A DNA stretch of 64,000 nucleotides from Cupriavidus oxalaticus (lineage in GTDB: Bacteria; Pseudomonadota; Gammaproteobacteria; Burkholderiales; Burkholderiaceae): NCBI RefSeq assembly GCF_016894385.1, contig NZ_CP069812.1, positions 2,976,001 to 3,040,000 on the forward strand. Reading direction: 5' to 3'. Both the position numbers and the translations under genes were made by a program. This document shows, piece by piece, positions 8,882 to 17,566 of the stretch (position 1 is its first letter; the number at the start of each line of letters is the position of its first letter). Below the pieces are notes generated by a model. That model had not been told where the DNA came from and did not search any database. It saw nothing but the letters and a program-made list of their open reading frames with translations.

Positions 8882-10099
8882 TTACGGTGCCTTTGCGGGC
8901 GATTGTACTCCGCTGGCCGCGTCCGGGCCGGTCGAACGCTGCGCGGGGATCTTGCCGGACTGGATGTCGTCGTACCAGAGCTCGTGGTGCTCCTTCGCCC
9001 ACGCTTCGTCGACCCAGCCGTCGCGCATGGCGCGGTAGGCGCCTTCCATGCCGACCGTGCCCATGTAGATATGGCCGCACGCCATCGCGATCATCAGCAC
9101 GGCGGCAATGCCATGGATCACGTTGGCGATCTGCATGGTCGCGCGGTAGTAGTCCATGCCCGGCACGATCATGTCGAGCACCCAGCCCGAGGCCGACAGC
9201 ACGATGCCGAAGATAAACACGCCGACCCAGAACCACATCTTCTCGCCGGCATTGAAGCGCCCGCTGGGCACATGCTTGCCGGACGCCAGCCCGCCCAGGC
9301 GGGTGACCCAGCGCACGTCGTCGCGGTTGGGCAGGTTATCGCGCACGAACACCACGAAGGCGACGATCACCGACAGTGTGAAGATCGGCCCGATCACGTT
9401 GTGGAGGTTCTTCAGGATATAGCTCAGCCAGCCGAACAGCATGTGCCCCATCACCGGCAACAGGAAATGCTTGCCGAGCAGCATGACGATGCCCGACACC
9501 GCCAGCACCACGAACGAGATCGCCATGGTCCAGTGGACGATGCGCTCCAGCGGCGTAAAGCGTTCGATCATGCGGCCGGTGCGCGGCTCGCGCAGCGGGA
9601 TGGTGCCGCGCCACAGGTAGAAGCCGAGGATGGCCAGCGGCACCACCAGCAGCAGCCAGCCGCCCCAGACGGTGATGACGCCGTTGCGGAACAAGCGCCA
9701 GCTCTGGCCGGTGCGCTGGATCAGCACGCCGGCTTCCTTGTCCGGCAGGCTGCTGTAGTGGCGCTGGTCGGAATTGACCTCGCGCCATACCGGCGCGTTG
9801 TTGCCCGGCTGCGTGACGGTGCGCTCCTGCTGCGAGCGCGCCTCGGCGGCGATGTCGCGGGCCGGCACGTCGAAGATGTTTTGCGATGCGATGCCGGCCA
9901 GCGGCTGGGCCGGGTGCGTGGCCGGGTTGTTGGCATCGGCGCTGCCCGACGCGGTGGCCGGGCCGGTCGACGGCCCCGCTGCGGGAGCCTGGGCGGCGGC
10001 GCTTCCGGCCACGGCCATCAGTGCCAGCGCGCCGGCCGCCAGCCAGTGGCGCCATCCGGCGCCCGGCCCGCTGCGGCATGCATTGTGCGACGGCGTCAT
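8882..10099 (-). CDS. fdoI: Formate dehydrogenase cytochrome b subunit (gamma)
   Basis: A 405-aa diheme cytochrome b that anchors the periplasmic formate dehydrogenase and passes electrons to quinone. A signal peptide (cleavage near AAAQA, about residue 37) is followed by roughly 100 exported residues rich in Ala/Pro, then transmembrane helices with heme-ligand histidines in PLERIVHWTMAISF, MGHMLFGW and NVIHGIAA. E. coli FdnI is only about 217 aa; the extra N-terminal section is the form seen in many betaproteobacteria. It is preceded by a small lipoprotein gene and followed by fdhD. Confidence 0.92.
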   Translation of the reverse strand: MTPSHNACRSGPGAGWRHWLAAGALALMAVAGSAAAQAPAAGPSTGPATASGSADANNPATHPAQPLAGIASQNIFDVPARDIAAEARSQQERTVTQPGNNAPVWREVNSDQRHYSSLPDKEAGVLIQRTGQSWRLFRNGVITVWGGWLLLVVPLAILGFYLWRGTIPLREPRTGRMIERFTPLERIVHWTMAISFVVLAVSGIVMLLGKHFLLPVMGHMLFGWLSYILKNLHNVIGPIFTLSVIVAFVVFVRDNLPNRDDVRWVTRLGGLASGKHVPSGRFNAGEKMWFWVGVFIFGIVLSASGWVLDMIVPGMDYYRATMQIANVIHGIAAVLMIAMACGHIYMGTVGMEGAYRAMRDGWVDEAWAKEHHELWYDDIQSGKIPAQRSTGPDAASGVQSPAKAP

Positions 10100-10163
10100 A
10101 CGCCCTCCTTCAGGTCATCGGGAGCCTGCGCGCGGATGGCGGCGCCTGCCCACCGCGGCGCAT

Positions 10164-10400
10164 TCATTGCACGCGGTTGTACTCGTTCTGGTACTGGTTG
10201 CGCTGGCGGATCTGGTTATCCCAGCTGGTCTTGTCGCCCGCGGTCCAGCCCTTGGCGACGAAGGGGTCGTCGGGCGCGCCCTGGTAGGCCTGGGCGTCGG
10301 CCTTGCGGTGCGACTGGTTGATGGTCTGCGGCTTTTCGCCGCACGCGGCCAGCAGCGCGCCGCACAGTGTCAGCAGGGTGATGGCGCAGGCGCGGCTCAT
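10164..10400 (-). CDS. Small lipoprotein inside the formate dehydrogenase operon
   Basis: A 78-aa precursor with a clear lipobox (LLAAC, cysteine at residue 20), giving a mature lipoprotein of about 59 residues that is hydrophilic and rich in Gln, Asn and Tyr near its end. Its ATG overlaps the stop of the Fe-S subunit gene (ATGA at 10400-10397), so translation is coupled. It sits between the beta and gamma subunit genes, which suggests a structural or assembly role at the outer face of the enzyme. I do not recognise a named family. Confidence 0.8.
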   Translation of the reverse strand: MSRACAITLLTLCGALLAACGEKPQTINQSHRKADAQAYQGAPDDPFVAKGWTAGDKTSWDNQIRQRNQYQNEYNRVQ

Positions 10401-11113
10401 GATGTCTGGCCTCCGGGCATGGCGGATGTGGCCGGTGCGGCCGGTGCCGCCGGTGCAGTGCCTGCGCCAGGGGCGTCCGGCGCAGCGGGCCCCGCCGGCG
10501 CGGCGGGTGCGCCCGGCGCCGCCTTGGGCACGCCATAGGCCGTGCCCCAGCCGAACACGTCGCCGCCGGTACCGCGCTTGATCACGCGGTTGCGCAGGAT
10601 ATCGGCGATCACATCGCCGTCACCGCCCAGCAGCGCCTTGGTCGAGCACATCTCCGCGCACAACGGCAGCTTGCCTTCGGCCAGCCGGTTGCGCCCGTAC
10701 TTCTCGAACTCGGCCTCGCTGCCGTTTTTCTCCGGTCCGCCGGCGCAGAAGGTGCACTTGTCCATCTTGCCGCGCACGCCGAAGGTGCCGGTCGACGGGA
10801 ACTGCGGCGCGCCGAACGGGCAGGCGTACGAGCAGTAGCCGCAGCCGATGCAGACGTCTTTGTCGTGCAGCACCACGCCGTCGTCGGTGCGGTAGAAGCA
10901 GTCGACCGGGCACACCGCCATGCACGGCGCGTCGGAGCAATGCATGCAGGCCACCGAGATCGACTTCTCGGCGCCGACCATGCCGTCGTTGACAGTGACC
11001 ACGCGGCGCCGGTTCACACCCCAGGGCACCTCGTGCTCGTTCTTGCAGGCCGTGACGCAGCTGTTGCACTCGATGCAGCGCTCGGCGTCACAGATGAATT
11101 TCATGCGTGCCAT
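10397..11113 (-). CDS. fdoH: Formate dehydrogenase iron-sulfur subunit (beta)
   Basis: A 238-aa electron-transfer subunit with four [4Fe-4S] motifs: CIECNSCVTAC, CMHCSDAPCMAVCPVDC, CIGCGYCSYACPFG and a last CTFC...CAEMC pair. It carries electrons from the catalytic subunit to cytochrome b. The start at 11113 follows GAGGAAC and matches the family start. The C-terminus is a flexible tail of about 40 residues made almost wholly of Ala, Pro and Gly, in place of the membrane helix found in E. coli FdnH. It lies 26 bp after the catalytic subunit gene. Confidence 0.93.
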   Translation of the reverse strand: MARMKFICDAERCIECNSCVTACKNEHEVPWGVNRRRVVTVNDGMVGAEKSISVACMHCSDAPCMAVCPVDCFYRTDDGVVLHDKDVCIGCGYCSYACPFGAPQFPSTGTFGVRGKMDKCTFCAGGPEKNGSEAEFEKYGRNRLAEGKLPLCAEMCSTKALLGGDGDVIADILRNRVIKRGTGGDVFGWGTAYGVPKAAPGAPAAPAGPAAPDAPGAGTAPAAPAAPATSAMPGGQTS

Positions 11114-11139
11114 GATGTTCCTCTGCTCTGTCCTGTGGC

Positions 11140-14100
11140 TTATGCAAACCGCTCGATCTGGCAAACGGTGGTCTTGGTCTCCTGCATCATCGTCACCGAG
11201 TCATAGCCATACGTGGTGGCGGTGTTGACGGCCTCGCCCCGCACCACCGGCATCGCTCCCTGAGGGTAGTAGTCCTTCAGGTCCTTGCCCTGCCACCAGC
11301 CCGAGAAGTGGAACGGGACGAAGGCGGTATCCGGCCCGACCCGCTCGGTCACCAGCGCGCGCACCTTCAGCGCGGCGCCGGTCGGCGTCCTGACCCAGCA
11401 GAAGTCGCCGTTGCGGATGCCGCGATCGGAGGCCGCACGCGGGTTGATCTCGACAAAGTTCTCCTGCTGCAGCTCGGCCAGCCACGGGTTGGAGCGGGTT
11501 TCCTCGCCGCCGCCCTCGTACTCGACCAGCCGCCCGGAGGTCAGGATGATCGGGAACTTCTCGTAGACCTTGTTCTCGATATTGCGCTGCTGCACCGACT
11601 TGTACAGCGTCGGCAGCCGCCAGAACGCCATCTTGTCGTCGTGGGTCGGGTACTTGGCGACCATGTCGGCGCGCGTGGAATACAGCGGCTCGCGGTGTTG
11701 CGGGATCGGGTCCGGGAAGTTCCACACCACCGCGCGCGCCTTGGCGTTGCCGAACGGATGGCAGCCATGGTTCTTCAGCACCACGCGCTGGATGCCGCCG
11801 GACAGGTCGGTCTTCCAGTTCTTGCCTTCGGCCTTGGCCTTCTCGGCGTCGGTCAGGTCGTCCCACCAGCCCAGCTTCTTCAGCAGCACGTGGTCGAATT
11901 CCGGATACCCGGTGGTGATTTCCGCGCCCGCCGAATACGAGCCGTCCTCGGCCAGCAGGTTGACGCCGTCGCGTTCCACGCCGAAGTTGGCGCGGAAGTT
12001 GCCGCCGCCGTCCATCACGTGCTTGCTGGTGTCATACAGGTTGGGCGAGCCCGGGTGCTTCAGCTCCGGCGTGCCGTAGCACGGCCACGGCAGGCCAAAG
12101 TAGTCGCCGGTCAGGTCGTAGCCCGTGATGGGATCCTTGCCTTGCTTGCAGCGCAGGGTCTTGACGTCGAACATCTGCATATTGCGCATATGCGACTTCA
12201 GGCGCTCGGGCGACTGGCCGGTGTAGCCGATGGTCCAGTTGCTGGCGTTGATCTCGCGCAGGATCGACTCCGGCTCCGGCTCCATCCAGGTGCGGCCGGC
12301 GCGCTTGACCTCGATCATCTTGTAGTTCTTCGACAGCTCCTTGCCAAAGCCCAGCTTGTCGGCGAACGCCTGCATCAGCGTATGGTCGGGCATCGATTCG
12401 AACAGCGGCTCGATCACCTTCTCGCGCCATTGCAGCGAGCGGTTCGATGCCGTGCAGGAACCCGAGGTCTCGAACTGCGTGCATGCCGGCAGCAGGTACA
12501 CGGCGCGGTTCGGGTTGACCTTGTCGCCCTCCGCCGGCGGCATGTTGGCCATGGCCGCGGTCGCCGACGGATACGGATCGACCACCACCAGCAGGTCGAG
12601 CTTGTCCAGCGCCTTCTTCATCTCCAGCCCGCGCGTCTGCGAGTTCGGCGCATGGCCCCAGAAGAACACGGCGCGCACGTTGTTGTCCTGGTCGATCAGC
12701 TCGTTCTTCTCGGTGACGATATCGATCCAGCGCGACACCGTGGTGCCGGACTTCTCCATCATCGTCTGCGAGGCGAACTGCTTCTTGATCCATTCGTAGT
12801 CCACGCCCCACACCGCCGCGTAGTGCTTCCACGCGCCGGTGGCCAGGCCGTAGTAGCCGGGCAGCGAGTCGGGGTTGGGCCCGACATCGGTGGCGCCCTG
12901 CACGTTGTCATGGCCGCGGAAGATATTGGCGCCGCCGCCCGACACGCCGATATTGCCCAGCGCCAGCTGCACGATGCACGACGCGCGCACGATCGCGTTG
13001 CCGATGGTGTGCTGGGTCTGGCCCATGCACCACACCAGCGTGCTGGGGCGGTTCTTGGCCATGATCTCGGCGACCAGGTAGACCTGCGCCTCGGGCACGC
13101 CGGTCACTTCCTCGACCTTGTCCGGCGTCCACTTGGCCAGCACCTCTTCCTTGACCTTGTCCATGCCGTAGACGCGGTCGTTCAGGTACTTCTGGTCTTC
13201 CCAGCCGTTCTTGAAGATGTGGTACAGCATGCCGAACAGGAAGGCGATGTCGGTGCCCGAGCGGATGCGCACATAGTGATGCGCCTTGGCCGCGGTGCGG
13301 GTGAAGCGCGGATCGACCACGATCATCTTGCAGCCATTTTCCTTGGCATGCAGCATGTGCAGCATCGATACCGGGTGCGCCTCGGCCGCGTTCGAACCGA
13401 TGTACAACGCAGCCTTCGAGTTCTGCATGTCGTTGTACGAGTTCGTCATCGCACCGTAGCCCCAGGTGTTGGCCACGCCCGCGACGGTGGTCGAGTGGCA
13501 GATGCGCGCCTGGTGGTCGGTGTTGTTGGTGCCGAAGAACGAAACCCATTTGCGCAGCAGGTAGGACTGTTCATTGCTGTGCTTGGACGAGCCGACGAAG
13601 AACAGCGAGTCAGGACCGGTCTGCTGGCGGATCTCCTTCATCTTCGCGGTGATCTCGTCCAGCGCCTGGTCCCAGCCGATGCGCTGGTACTTGCCGTTGA
13701 CCAGCTTCATCGGGTACTTCAGCCGGTATTCGCCGTGGCCGTGCTCGCGCAGCGCGGCGCCCTTGGCGCAGTGCGCGCCCAGGTTGAGGGGCGAGTCGAA
13801 CACCGGTTCCTGGCGGATCCACACGCCGTTCTGCACCACCGCGTCGACCGCGCAGCCGACCGAGCAGTGGCCGCACACGGTGCGGCGCACGACGATGCCG
13901 CTCTTGCCATCGGCGGCGCCCTTCTTGTCGTCGGCGGCATCGGCCTTGCGCAGCAGCGTCAGCTGCGACGCCGCCAGGCCGGCACCGACGCCGATGCCCG
14001 AGCGTTTGAGGAAGCTGCGGCGGTCCATGGTCGGCATGGCGCCGGCCAGGCTTGCGGCGAGCCGCTGTGAGAGGCGTCCGGTTCCGGCTTGCGGGCCGGC

Positions 14101-14178
14101 AGGGTCGTGCCGGTTGGCGAGGCCGTCAGCGAGGCGGGCGGATGCGCCCTGCGCCGCGCGCTTGCGGGTCAAGATCAT
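11140..14178 (-). CDS. fdoG: Formate dehydrogenase catalytic subunit (alpha), Cys type
   Basis: A 1012-aa molybdenum (or tungsten) bis-MGD enzyme that oxidises formate to CO2 in the periplasm. A twin-arginine signal DRRSFLKRSG starts at residue 52 after a long n-region. The [4Fe-4S] cysteines are C102, C105, C109 and one near 137. The metal ligand is C227 in ARICHSTTV, so this is a cysteine and not a selenocysteine enzyme. The ATG at 14178 has a GAGGTGAG ribosome-binding site. The order alpha-beta-lipoprotein-gamma-fdhD downstream defines a membrane-bound respiratory complex feeding quinone. Confidence 0.95.
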   Translation of the reverse strand: MILTRKRAAQGASARLADGLANRHDPAGPQAGTGRLSQRLAASLAGAMPTMDRRSFLKRSGIGVGAGLAASQLTLLRKADAADDKKGAADGKSGIVVRRTVCGHCSVGCAVDAVVQNGVWIRQEPVFDSPLNLGAHCAKGAALREHGHGEYRLKYPMKLVNGKYQRIGWDQALDEITAKMKEIRQQTGPDSLFFVGSSKHSNEQSYLLRKWVSFFGTNNTDHQARICHSTTVAGVANTWGYGAMTNSYNDMQNSKAALYIGSNAAEAHPVSMLHMLHAKENGCKMIVVDPRFTRTAAKAHHYVRIRSGTDIAFLFGMLYHIFKNGWEDQKYLNDRVYGMDKVKEEVLAKWTPDKVEEVTGVPEAQVYLVAEIMAKNRPSTLVWCMGQTQHTIGNAIVRASCIVQLALGNIGVSGGGANIFRGHDNVQGATDVGPNPDSLPGYYGLATGAWKHYAAVWGVDYEWIKKQFASQTMMEKSGTTVSRWIDIVTEKNELIDQDNNVRAVFFWGHAPNSQTRGLEMKKALDKLDLLVVVDPYPSATAAMANMPPAEGDKVNPNRAVYLLPACTQFETSGSCTASNRSLQWREKVIEPLFESMPDHTLMQAFADKLGFGKELSKNYKMIEVKRAGRTWMEPEPESILREINASNWTIGYTGQSPERLKSHMRNMQMFDVKTLRCKQGKDPITGYDLTGDYFGLPWPCYGTPELKHPGSPNLYDTSKHVMDGGGNFRANFGVERDGVNLLAEDGSYSAGAEITTGYPEFDHVLLKKLGWWDDLTDAEKAKAEGKNWKTDLSGGIQRVVLKNHGCHPFGNAKARAVVWNFPDPIPQHREPLYSTRADMVAKYPTHDDKMAFWRLPTLYKSVQQRNIENKVYEKFPIILTSGRLVEYEGGGEETRSNPWLAELQQENFVEINPRAASDRGIRNGDFCWVRTPTGAALKVRALVTERVGPDTAFVPFHFSGWWQGKDLKDYYPQGAMPVVRGEAVNTATTYGYDSVTMMQETKTTVCQIERFA

Positions 14179-14247
14179 GTCTCACCTCAGATGCGGACGA
14201 GAGCCGTCCGGTTGCAGGCGGCGCGGCGAACCACGCCGCCCTGGCAT

Positions 14248-14463
14248 TTACACCAGTGTGGTCCGGTAGTACTTGCGAATGTGTTCCGAGACCCGGTAGC
14301 CCTTGCTGTCCGACGGGGTGTCGGCGGGTTCCGGCAGAGCGGCGGCCTGGTCCGGCAGCGCCGGTCCACGTGCTGTCAGCGCTGCCGCACCCGTTGCGGC
14401 AGCCACCACTCCAGCGCCCGCGAGAAACGAGCGGCGCGCGACCCGGGTTGGCTTCTCTCTCAT
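14248..14463 (-). CDS. Formate dehydrogenase region Tat-signal small protein
   Basis: A 71-aa protein with a twin-arginine motif ARRSFLAGAG at residues 9-18, a hydrophobic stretch rich in Ala, and a short mature part ending EHIRKYYRTTLV. It corresponds to the short Tat-target proteins repeatedly found beside betaproteobacterial formate dehydrogenase genes (TIGR02811 from memory). The function is unknown; Tat targeting next to the catalytic subunit suggests co-export or a small structural subunit. It starts 70 bp upstream of fdoG. Confidence 0.85.
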   Translation of the reverse strand: MREKPTRVARRSFLAGAGVVAAATGAAALTARGPALPDQAAALPEPADTPSDSKGYRVSEHIRKYYRTTLV

Positions 14464-14596
14464 GTGGGGGCTCCTCGGCTGTCAAAGCCCGATGGTTTTC
14501 GCCGTTATGCGTTCTTATGCATATTCTAGGAACATCTTGCAGGAAAGACCATGATATGCAAGGGTTTTTCCTGACTTCCAGCGGCCCTCGCTTCCC

Positions 14597-15229
14597 TCAG
14601 TGCATCTCCAGCGCCAGCGCCTCGACATTGGCAAAGGCGGCCAGCAATCCGGCGACACTGCGATAGAAGCGCGCCTGCGGGTGCGCGGTCACTGCATCGC
14701 ACAATGTCCCGACCCACGGCTGCAGGTGCCGCGCGTAGAAGCGCTGCTGCTCGCCGAGGTTGGACACCGACAGGTCATCGCCGGCCACCAGGAAGCGCAT
14801 CACCTCGCACAGCGTGGCGATGTGGTCTTCGGTCTCGCTCACTTCCTCATGGGGCGCCAGGCCATAGCGGGCAAGGTCTTCGCGCAGCGCCACCAGCGGG
14901 CGCTCGTTGAGGAAGCCGGTCAGGTAGAACGAGCCATACAGGAACACGTCCTGCCTGCCCACGCCGACGAACAGTTGCCGGTATTCCTCCTCAGCCTCGG
15001 CCGCCGTGGTCTCCGATGCTGCGTCGCACAACGCATTCCACGCCTTGCCCAGTACCGTATCGGCATCTTCGCCGACAGCGCGGTTGGCCGCGATGTGGTG
15101 CAGCAGCGCGGCATCGGGGGCGCGATAGAACAGCGTGGCCAGCAGGCCGTACAGGTCGGCGCGGGCGGTGTCCTCGGCATCGTCGGCGGGTGGTGCGGCG
15201 GTGAGCTGGATCGGCTGGAAATCTGTCAT
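14597..15229 (-). CDS. TorD-family chaperone for the molybdoenzyme
   Basis: A 210-aa, mostly helical protein of the TorD/DmsD/NarJ family, cytoplasmic chaperones that bind the Tat signal of a molybdoenzyme and hold it until the cofactor is inserted. The family hallmark is the region EEEYRQLFVGVGRQDVFLYG (near residues 80-100), with the E-DH motif ETEDHIATLCEVM near 135. Its place in the operon before the Tat-dependent catalytic subunit makes that subunit the likely client. Confidence 0.88.
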   Translation of the reverse strand: MTDFQPIQLTAAPPADDAEDTARADLYGLLATLFYRAPDAALLHHIAANRAVGEDADTVLGKAWNALCDAASETTAAEAEEEYRQLFVGVGRQDVFLYGSFYLTGFLNERPLVALREDLARYGLAPHEEVSETEDHIATLCEVMRFLVAGDDLSVSNLGEQQRFYARHLQPWVGTLCDAVTAHPQARFYRSVAGLLAAFANVEALALEMH

Positions 15230-15256
15230 GTCGTGATGAATTGTGTCGATGGAGGC

Positions 15257-17467
15257 TCAGCGCAGCGTGGTGCCGCTCACAGTGCCGCTCACAGTGCCGC
15301 TCATGGTGCCGCTCATGGGGCCGCTCTCGTGCTCCATCATGTCGACCACGCGGCAATCCGGGCACATCTTCAGCCGTTCGGCGGCGGCGCCGGAAAATGC
15401 CGGGTGGCCGGCCAGCCGGACCAGCATCGATTCCACCATCTGCGCCGTGCCGAACGGCCTGGCGCAGCGCACGCAATGGAACGGCTGGGACTCGTTGAGC
15501 GTGACCGGGCGGCGCGCGGCATCGCCCGCCAGCAGGCGCGGCACCAGCGTGATCGCATCTTCCGGGCAGGTCTTCTCGCACAGGCCGCACTGCACGCAGT
15601 TGCGCTCGATCAGGCTGAGCACCGGGCGCTCGGGGTTGTCGCGCAGGGCCTGCGACGGGCAGGCGCCGACGCACGCCATGCACAAGGTGCACTTGCCGGT
15701 ATCGACGGCAATCGCGCCGATCGGCGCGGCCGCGGGCAGCGGCACGATATCGGCGGGCACCGGCGCGTGGCGCACCAGGTGATCGAGCACGAAGTCCAGC
15801 ATCTCGCGCTTGGGCGCAACGGCGCCGAACGCCGCCGGCGGCAGCGCGTTGCGGCCCGGGCGCAGCGCGGACAGGCCGGCATCCAGTGCCGGTGTATCGG
15901 TCGCCTCGACCAGCGACAGCACTTCGGCGTCATAACCCAGCCCCGCCAGCAATGCGCGGCCGACTTCCATCTGCTCGCGCAGCGCGGTGCGGTATTGCGG
16001 CGCCTCGTCGCCGGTCAGCAGCACCGCCACGCGGCTGGCGCCCCAGCACAGCGCGGCCAGCCACAGCTCCAGCCCGGCCGCGGCCGGGTGGAACAGCGAC
16101 AGCGGCATCACATTGGCAGGCACGCCGGCGGCACGGCCCGCGCGCGCGGCGCGGCCCAGCGCCAGCAAGGCGGGCGTGCCATATTCCTCGCCGTGCAGCA
16201 GCACGAGCGGGTCGCGCGCACCGCCCTGCCGGTAGGCCGCCAGCAGCGTGCGCAGCCGCGTGCCGGTCGTCTCCGGGCCGGGATAGCCGTAGCTGATGGC
16301 GCCGCTGGGGCACACCGTGGTGCAGGCCCCGCAGCCCATGCAGAGGTTGGGCGTGACCTCGATGCGGCCCTTGCCGTCGTGCCAGCGCGACTGGATCGCC
16401 CGGGTCGAGCAAATGTCGATACAAGCCGTGCAGCCGGTGGTCTGGTTGCGGCCATGCGCGCACAGGCTGTCCTTGTAGCGGAAGAATTTCGGCTTCTCGA
16501 ACTCGCCTACCAGGCCCGCCAGCGTCAGCGCCAGCGCTTGCTGCCGCGCCGGGTCGGCGCCGGCGTGCAGGTAGCCTTGCGGCGGCTGGTGCATGGTGAA
16601 GGCGGGCTGGTCGCACAGGTCGAAGACCAGGTCGAAGCGGCCCTGCATGGTGCCCTGCGGCCGGTCGAAGTCGATGGCCGCGGCCGCACCGCAGGCGCGC
16701 ACGCAGTCGCGGTGCGAGCGGCAGCGCGACAGGTCCACCTGGTAGCTGAAATCGATCGCATTTTCGGGACAGGCATCGATGCAGGCGTTGCAGCGGGTGC
16801 ACAGGTCCAGGTCGATCGGGTTGCTGCGCCCCGCGCCGGTTTCCCAGCTGGCCTCGAAGGCGCCGAGCCAGCCGCTGAGCGCAGCCAGCCGGCCGCTGTG
16901 GACTGGCCAGGCGCGCTCGGCCGGCTGCGCGGCAGCGCCCTCGCCCGGTGCGCTGCCCGTCAGCAGTACCGTGACCTCGAACTGCATGGCAGCGAGACGC
17001 TCGGCCCAGGGCAGCGCGCGCTGCGCTGGGCCCAGCACCAGCACCGTGCCGTCGGAGCGGTAGTCGACCACGGGCACCGGATCGGGCTCGGGCAAGGCGG
17101 CCACCGCCAGCAGCGCGGCGATCTTGGCGTTGGCGGTCCGCGGATCGCGCCGCGCCCCCTGCGACCAGCCGCCGGTCTCGCGGATATTGACGAAGCGGAC
17201 CGGCGCGGTCACCACCGGGCGGCCATCCTGGCCCTGGGCGGTCTGCGCGGCGACTTCGGTAAACAGCGCGCGCTCCTGCGTGCAGGCCACGATGACATCG
17301 TCGGTGCCGTCCAGCGCGGCGGTGAAGGCGCCGATCTCGCGCCGGCACAGCAGGCGATGGACCTTGAGGGGGCCTTGTTGCGGACCTTGTTGCGGGTCCT
17401 GGGCTCCCGACAGCGCCGCCCCGTCAAGCGGCATGGTGTCGTTGCAATTGCAGATCAGCGTCGGCAT
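15257..17467 (-). CDS. Large polyferredoxin (4Fe-4S) accessory protein
   Basis: A 736-aa cytoplasmic-looking protein with many [4Fe-4S] motifs: CTRCNACIDACPENAI (about residue 225), a degenerate CRSHRDCVRAC set next to it, CTACIDIC, CMGCGACTTVCPSGAI (about 380), CTLCMACVGACPSQAL (about 595) and CVQCGLCEKTCPEDAI (about 625). A C-terminal pair CVRC / CPDC looks like a zinc ribbon. Between the two ferredoxin blocks lies about 200 residues without cysteines that loosely recalls the MvhD/HdrA type, which is only an impression. It ends in SGT(V/M) repeats. Probably it serves electron transfer or assembly for formate dehydrogenase. Confidence 0.8.
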   Translation of the reverse strand: MPTLICNCNDTMPLDGAALSGAQDPQQGPQQGPLKVHRLLCRREIGAFTAALDGTDDVIVACTQERALFTEVAAQTAQGQDGRPVVTAPVRFVNIRETGGWSQGARRDPRTANAKIAALLAVAALPEPDPVPVVDYRSDGTVLVLGPAQRALPWAERLAAMQFEVTVLLTGSAPGEGAAAQPAERAWPVHSGRLAALSGWLGAFEASWETGAGRSNPIDLDLCTRCNACIDACPENAIDFSYQVDLSRCRSHRDCVRACGAAAAIDFDRPQGTMQGRFDLVFDLCDQPAFTMHQPPQGYLHAGADPARQQALALTLAGLVGEFEKPKFFRYKDSLCAHGRNQTTGCTACIDICSTRAIQSRWHDGKGRIEVTPNLCMGCGACTTVCPSGAISYGYPGPETTGTRLRTLLAAYRQGGARDPLVLLHGEEYGTPALLALGRAARAGRAAGVPANVMPLSLFHPAAAGLELWLAALCWGASRVAVLLTGDEAPQYRTALREQMEVGRALLAGLGYDAEVLSLVEATDTPALDAGLSALRPGRNALPPAAFGAVAPKREMLDFVLDHLVRHAPVPADIVPLPAAAPIGAIAVDTGKCTLCMACVGACPSQALRDNPERPVLSLIERNCVQCGLCEKTCPEDAITLVPRLLAGDAARRPVTLNESQPFHCVRCARPFGTAQMVESMLVRLAGHPAFSGAAAERLKMCPDCRVVDMMEHESGPMSGTMSGTVSGTVSGTTLR
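15270..15326 (-). repeat. 12-nt in-frame tandem repeat at the polyferredoxin 3' end
   Basis: Units of 12 bases beginning GTGCCGCTCA on the plus strand at 15270, 15282, 15294 and 15306, plus a partial unit at 15318. They encode SGTV/SGTM repeats at the C-terminus. Slippage would keep the frame. Confidence 0.9.
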
Positions 17468-17566
17468 GGCGAATGCGGGCTGACCGGTCCGGACGTCCTT
17501 CTTGCGAGGATCTGCGGCCCGGCGGATTGTGGGGATGCCTATTCTAGGCTGCGCTGCCCGGTCGGG

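Noticed and set aside
13490..13510. Selenocysteine in the formate dehydrogenase catalytic subunit
   Set aside because: The metal-ligand codon is TGC (Cys 227); no in-frame TGA and no SECIS-like hairpin need be invoked.
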